Shown piece by piece: positions 33,600-64,000 of a stretch of 64,000 nucleotides of DNA; the stretch's first letter is position 1, and each line of letters starts with the position of its first letter. Below the pieces are notes generated by a model, which saw nothing but the letters and a program-made list of their open reading frames with translations, was not told where the DNA came from and did not search any database. The position numbers and the translations under genes are program-made. Source of the stretch: Apoda limacodes (lineage: Eukaryota; Arthropoda; Insecta; Lepidoptera; Limacodidae); assembly GCA_946406115.1 (NCBI GenBank), contig OX291545.1, positions 24,919,153 through 24,983,152 of the forward strand, given 5' to 3'.

Positions 33600-33985
33600 A
33601 AGGCTTGATACCAGTTTTCATGCATTTACCTTTTAAAATAATGGATTCCATACATATTTTTAACCCTTGCTATACCCCCTTAGAGTCTGAATTTTGTAAA
33701 TTTCTTCTGATTGGTCGCCTACCTTCGAACAGGAACCTATGTGCAAAATAAGTCTCAAAGCATAATGATTTCAGAATTCTCGTACAAATTTTCATCTCAA
33801 AAGGCCAATTCCTAAGTTTTATGATTTTAGCTTAAAAAATTACTAATTTTTAAGCTAAATTTTGTACGGATTTCCATACATAATTCCAACTAGTTTACTT
33901 CTGATAAATTTTGCAAAATCCTCCCTATGTCCTCACCAAGTTAAAAGAGAAAAAAATATGTCAAATTTCAAGTCTCTATAATAAA
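33600..33985. other. Spacer, repeat-like but unclassified
   Basis: It contains a 10-bp hairpin near 33829 (AGCTTAAAAA inverted). Text such as GGAACCTATGTGCAAAATAA resembles diffuse insect repeats. No gene was recognised. Confidence 0.4.
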
Positions 33986-34240
33986 CAAATATTATTGGAC
34001 ACTACACACAGCAGCGCCGTCTGGCACCAAAGTCAGCAAACCTTGTATTATGGATACCAGTCAACGGATACAAATAAATACATTTTTTTTTTATAAATAC
34101 ATACATATCATACATAAATACACCCAAACTTAAGGCGGACATAAATGTTATATTACATAAATGTTTGTCCAGTGCGAAATTCGAACCCACACCCTTTTCA
34201 CTGCAGTCAGCCACACTACCAACTAGGCTGCGGGGGAGTC
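33985..34240 (-). mobile_element. tRNA-derived SINE
   Basis: On the minus strand, A box CTAGTTGGTAGTGTG (34212-34226) and B box GGGTTCGAAT (34179-34188) lie within a tRNA-like head, followed by a body and an AT-rich stretch to the tail GCTGACTTTGGTGCCAGACG near 34015-34035. The same tail appears at 63958-64000. Confidence 0.72.
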
Positions 34241-34469
34241 AAGACGCGGACTCTAGCATTTGGCTGTGCGTGGATATGTCAGTTAGTCAGTTTACTCTTT
34301 TATATACATATAGGCATATATTATATATCTTCATCCCAAATTTCATCTTAATCAGTACAGCGGTTAAAGCGTGAAGAGGACAGACGGACAGTCAGAGGTA
34401 CTTTCGCAATTATAATAGGATTATAATAAGGTAGCTTATTATATTATATATAAGGTATCTTATTATAAT

Positions 34470-34990
34470 CCATTACCTGGAAGACCGAGCTTTACTCGTT
34501 ATTTTTTAATAACGCCATCTATTGTTAAATAGCTTTAGTGTTGCTGTGTCGCTTAAAATAATAGCATTTCTACTCGCCAATGTCAGGAAGAGTCATATTT
34601 TTCAGTTTATCATTGCCTGAAAACACGGATAAAATGAATTTTCCTAAAAATGAAACCTCGCTAGATCGATTTATCGCCCCCGAAACCCCAGCATAGCAAT
34701 TTCATGAAAATCGTTGGATCCGTTTTCAAGATTCAGATTATATATCTTTATATATAAAAATTAGGTGTCACGTTGTTTGTCAGCGATGGACTCCTAAACT
34801 ACCGATTTTGATCGAACTTCGTAACTATCTGTTATTTGATCCAACTTAAAAGATAGGATAGTTTTTATCACGATCTGCTAAGTGTGAGCCGGACTCGCGC
34901 ACTTTAGGTAAAAACAAACTTTCGCCGGGTTACAGAAGGACGGCAGCGGAACAACGTTCGCCGGGATCACTGGTATATACATATATACAA
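34470..34990 (+). repeat. Unclassified interspersed repeat, copy 1
   Basis: It shares with 39510-39835 the blocks ACGCCATCTATTGTTAAATA, AGCTTTAGTGTTGCT, GTCATATTTTTCAGTTTAT, GCCTGAAAACACGGAT, and TTTCATGAAAATCGTTGGA, and an end reading GGATTGCTCGTTTAA. It is non-coding. Confidence 0.65.
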
Positions 34991-35242
34991 GGATTGCTCG
35001 TTTAATGGTATTAGACATTCCAAGACTTGATCATCAGTATTTCTTGAGTTTTTTTTCTTCTATTTTTTTTTGCATCTATTTATTTTGCTTTTTGGTACTC
35101 TACCACGAAGCTTATAGTGGCATTCATATATAAACTTCTTGTACTCTACCTTATATACGATATTTCAAATTTTTTAATTACGAATTAAAAAAAAACAATT
35201 AAAAGTATAATTACGAATCATTACTCTGTGATAATTTCTGCT

Positions 35243-35378
35243 TACAACGCAACAAACTTTTCTGACCTTCTGATCCCGGGTGTTAGGTCGCTAGTGTCGT
35301 TGTAAGTTCACACCATTTCAACATGGCAACTGTAGTATTTATTTTTTACCACCGAGTCAGAAAAGTTAGTTGTACTAT
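35243..35378. mobile_element. Small MITE, CAACAAACTT ends, copy 2
   Basis: It starts ACAACGCAACAAACTTTTCT and ends, inverted, ATAGTACAACTAACTTTTCT. The middle has GGTCGCTAGTGTCGTTGTAA, which is shared with copy 3. Confidence 0.75.
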
Positions 35379-35819
35379 ATTGCCGTTTACTTCTGTGGTC
35401 TGTATTATTTACTCGGGTAACCCTGTAGGTATACTAGTTGTCTGCATCAGAGCTATTAATATAATTTTTCTACGCGCATAATTTGTTGCAGTGTATTGTA
35501 ATCTCTTTATACTTTGTGTAATAGTAATGACGTTTGAAAATTAAAAAAAAATTGGCATATTAAAAAATAGGTAATTTCCAAGCAAGTGTAGTATAAGTAC
35601 TATCAATGATATTGTAAATATAAACAGTGATTTATATTTTGCAACTTAATCTAAATTATGTAAAGTGTTTTTAATAAATTACATTTAGTGACTATTGTTA
35701 TATAAGTACCTAATAACTCCGAAGACATGGTCAGATGACAACAACGAAAAATAAATAAATAATAAATATTTCTATACTTGTTAGTAAAAATAGAAAGCAT
35801 CCAGACACAAGTAAAAAGA

Positions 35820-36145
35820 ATTCGTGGCACCTCGTAGCGTGCTTAAAATACTAACACTGTGAAATTTTGTAGACATGATCTCAAGCAATCATTTCTGTGG
35901 TTTTCCAAAATGCTAAAAATTTTTTTTATTAATTTTTAATTTTATTTGAGAACGTTCGTATGAAAAACGTAAATCCTGTTTAACTTTAGAACTAAACAGT
36001 AGAATAAAATACTAGCACACTGTCGACTTAGATATTTATTCTTAGAACATGTCTTCAAAATTTCATGGTGTTTGATTAGTGTCAAAATTAAGTGAGAAAC
36101 TCGTTTGTATGAAGCATGCTGCGGCGCTACGAGTGTAAAACACAT
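35820..36145. mobile_element. MITE of the GAGGATACG family, copy 1 (worn ends)
   Basis: It shares internal blocks with the other copies: ATGATCTCAAGCA, GTGGTTTTCCAAAATGC, CGTATGAAAAACGTA, TTAGATATTTATTCTTAGAA, CATGTCTTCAAAATTTCATG and GAAACTCGTTTGTATGAAGC. The terminal GGATACG is lost. It lies just upstream of the SLC5 gene. Confidence 0.72.
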
Positions 36146-36235
36146 AAATGATTGTCTTGTGCCAGAATCAAACCACGACCCTTGGCTTACCAGGCAGGGT
36201 CACATCCAACTGTGACACAAGGCAGACTTACCTAT
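36145..36235 (-). mobile_element. SINE head, tRNA-derived
   Basis: On the minus strand a B-box-like GTGGTTTGATTCTGG follows a CACAGTTGGATGTG A-box-like segment. A TTTATGTG tail junction follows toward 36145. Confidence 0.5.
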
Positions 36236-36297
36236 CAAAATTTTGCTCTCCGACTCAAGTAGAGATTATTTTTACCACGTTTTTAACAACTGGTTTT

Positions 36298-36690
36298 TAG
36301 GGTTCCGTACCTCAAACCGACCCTCAAGACTCCGCTGTCCGTCAATCCGCCTGTCACCAGGTTGTATCTCATAAACCGTGATAGTTAGTTGAAATTCACA
36401 GATGATGTATTTCTATTGCCCCTTTAACAACAAATACTAAAAAAAGTAATCTAAGGGCTCCCATATAACAAACATTTTGCTCAATATCGATAACGGCAAC
36501 AGGTAGACGCTTGAAATATTCACAGAATATTAAGTTATATATTCACTTTAAAAATAAATGATTAAATTAAAATAAAGCAAATATTTAAGGGGGGCTCTCA
36601 TACAATAAACGTGATTTTTTTGGCGTTTTTATAGATAATGGTACGGAATCCTTTGTGCGCGAGTCTAACTCGCATTTGGCAGTTTTTTTT
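36298..36690 (-). repeat. Interspersed repeat, GGTTCCGTACC family, copy 1
   Basis: It begins AGGGTTCCGTACCTC and ends GCGAGTCTAACTCGCATTTG. Internal blocks are TCACCAGGTTGTATCTCATA, GGCAACAGGTAGACGC and AAATATTTAAGGGGGGCTC. The same sequence recurs at 38638, 41141 and 43904. The ends GGGTTCCGTACC and GGTACGGAA form short inverted termini. Class uncertain. Confidence 0.7.
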
Positions 36691-36934
36691 ATTTGTTTGG
36701 TACAAATTTTGCAATCGATTTTTAACTGACTTCCCGATGAGCTAGAGATTTGAAACTTTAAATATATCTAAGGGCCATATGAAAATACAATATTCAATAG
36801 TTGGATTGAGGTAACATTGAGTTTAAAAGAAAAATCAAAAAAAAATCTATACAATATATAATAAATCATTTAAGTATGTAGTACGTTTAATACTTAAAGA
36901 AGAAAAAATAAATCATTTTTTAATATACGGTTTA

Positions 36935-37015
36935 ATATGCGGCTGTCATGGCAAAGTTCCCGGGTTCGATTTCCAGTACGGGGCAGCTAAAATGTTACAA
37001 TTTGTTAATTGTAAA
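36935..37015 (+). mobile_element. SINE-like tRNA fragment
   Basis: CCCGGGTTCGATTTCCAG at about 36960 matches a pol III B box and its T-arm context. The A-box side is weak. It lies about 350 bp upstream of the SLC5 coding start. Confidence 0.4.
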
Positions 37016-37367
37016 ATAGTGTCGACTCTGGTTTGTGTCCCGTACGGCGCCACCTACCCCCCACCTAACACGTTTGTGGGACGGAATGCGATATCGGTGA
37101 AACGTGGGCGTTTTACGGGCATACCTACGTTCGTAACATGTCTGACCATTCCTTCGGGGATAAGTGTCGTGATAGTATTTATTTATTTTATAAAAGGTGG
37201 TATATTAAAAGGTTTTTTTTAGTTTCTAGTGCAGACTGTCAGTGCCTACTGGTATAAGCTATCAGTATTATTCCTGATTTACAAATAATTGCGGATACAT
37301 CAAATCTTCAAGAATAACGAATAAATTATACCTTTTTTGTTACAGAAAGGATCCGTAAGCCGTCAAG

Positions 37368-62950
<25,583 letters not shown>

Positions 62951-63547
62951 CATGTGTGTATCTATTTGTGTTTAAAGAATAGGTTATTTATAGTATTTTG
63001 ACCAATATCACTGACTTTTATATAAGGCAGTTATTATTGTGTATAAAAACCTAAATACGTGATTATTTTTCTACGAGTAGTGTAAATATATGTAGGCACT
63101 TAATCAATAACTATTTATTAACCATACAGACTATAGACCACAGTCTAAACATTCATTTTAATTAAATTATTGTGTAGACTGTGATTCTATAGGTATTTAC
63201 TGTGGCGTTGTCTGAGAGGGTGTTAATGTGGTGTGTGGATTGTAACCCGGGGAAAATGTATTTTGGAAAACTAAGAAAATCAGCGTTCTTCTTTTCAAAT
63301 GGTTTTTACCGGTCACCTAGATGGACACCTTATCTTAGGCTAGGACCACCTTTACCACACCCACTCAGCTACGCCACTTCCCCATTTATACAAAAGTTTT
63401 AACTTATACCATTATACAACTTAATCATTAGGTGAATCGTTTCCTATACGACATTATTTATATAAAGTTGATCCCCAAAAAATTGTAAATAACTTCAAAA
63501 ATGTTATTTAATCATAATGTTTTCTGAGAATTTTTTACTTATTTTTT

Positions 63548-63553
63548 AATAAA
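63548..63553 (+). promoter_or_regulatory. Candidate polyadenylation signal for SLC5 gene
   Basis: AATAAA is the first canonical hexamer after the exon 12 stop at 62950. A downstream T-rich or GT-rich element is not distinctive, so the assignment rests on position. Confidence 0.4.
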
Positions 63554-63954
63554 CATTACTATAAAGAGAAAACTTGTTAGTAAATACTGAATGAACTGAA
63601 CTATTTTATGCTGACTAAATTGTTGTTATAAAATTAACTAGGATTAGTAAGAAATCATGAATGTTGAGTTATAAATGTAGAGCCGTCAGTTTATATGTGC
63701 TTATAGATTTTGCGTTCAGGCAGTTGCAAAATCCATACATACATAGGCAAGTCTGTCGAACACTCACACTGTCATATTGCCATCTGTCATCTGTCAATCA
63801 TGTCAGCTTTATCAACACTGTCAATTCAATAAATTAATGAAATCGAAGAAGACTTCATAGCAATGTAGGTATTTGAAATAACCTTCATGTTTTGGAGTCC
63901 GAGCGTTTACTGCTACGCTATTAATAAAAATAAATAACTATAAATATTTTTGGA

Positions 63955-64000
63955 AATTACACACAGCGCCGTCTAGCCCCAAAGTAAGCAAAGCTTGTGT
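63955..64000 (-). mobile_element. SINE 3' tail, cut by window end
   Basis: ACACAGCGCCGTCTAGCCCC and AAAGTAAGCAAAGCTTGTG match the tail of the SINE at 33985-34240. The tRNA-like head would lie to the right of the window. Confidence 0.6.

Larger units (their letters stand above)
62951..64000. other. SLC5 3' UTR and downstream flank
   Basis: No further gene recognised to the window end. ATTAAA near 63161 and AATAAA at 63548-63553 are candidate polyadenylation signals, giving a 3' UTR of about 0.2 or 0.6 kb. An open frame at 63202-63402 has no known motif. Confidence 0.55.

Noticed and set aside
63202..63402. Small gene downstream of SLC5
   Set aside because: Only 66 codons with no motif, in the probable SLC5 3' UTR.

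Overview
The window is AT-rich nuclear DNA from an insect, most likely a moth or butterfly (Lepidoptera). The evidence is split genes with GT-AG introns, short tRNA-derived SINEs, jockey-type LINE tails and several small TTAA-flanked or TA-flanked elements of the kind common in lepidopteran introns. Nothing points to a bacterium, virus or organelle. No operon, CRISPR array or riboswitch is present.

Layout: (1) 104-1259, minus strand: the first three coding exons of an SLC6 (sodium/neurotransmitter symporter) gene, which runs off the left edge. (2) 2439-14683, minus strand: a complete nine-exon leucine-rich-repeat gene. All splice phases fit and give 607 residues, best matching LRRC43. Its introns hold a TIR element (3.0-4.5 kb) and two LINE insertions (9.6-11.5 kb). 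(3) 14.7-37.3 kb: gene-poor and repeat-rich, with a deleted Tc1-like transposon, LINE reverse-transcriptase fragments, TTAA-flanked MITEs, SINEs and a large fold-back next to a tandem duplication. (4) 37368-62950, plus strand: a complete twelve-exon SLC5 (sodium/solute symporter) gene of 599 residues, closest to sodium-coupled monocarboxylate transporters. Its introns carry at least four MITE families, a MULE-type transposase relic, a near-perfect fold-back and a G-rich TIR element. (5) 62.95-64.0 kb: its 3' flank and the start of a SINE tail.

The three genes share no visible pathway. Two encode sodium-coupled plasma-membrane carriers and one an intracellular LRR protein, and their proximity looks incidental. 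LRRC43-like and SLC5 point away from each other across about 22 kb. I found no convincing new biological system. What deserves a second look is the structure of the repeats (TTAA-flanked MITE families, nested fold-backs, a Tc1 copy with long flanking direct repeats), two possible C-termini of the SLC5 protein, and a conserved-looking C-terminal half of the LRR protein outside its repeats. Exon boundaries were set by reading splice signals and phase by eye, with no transcript evidence.
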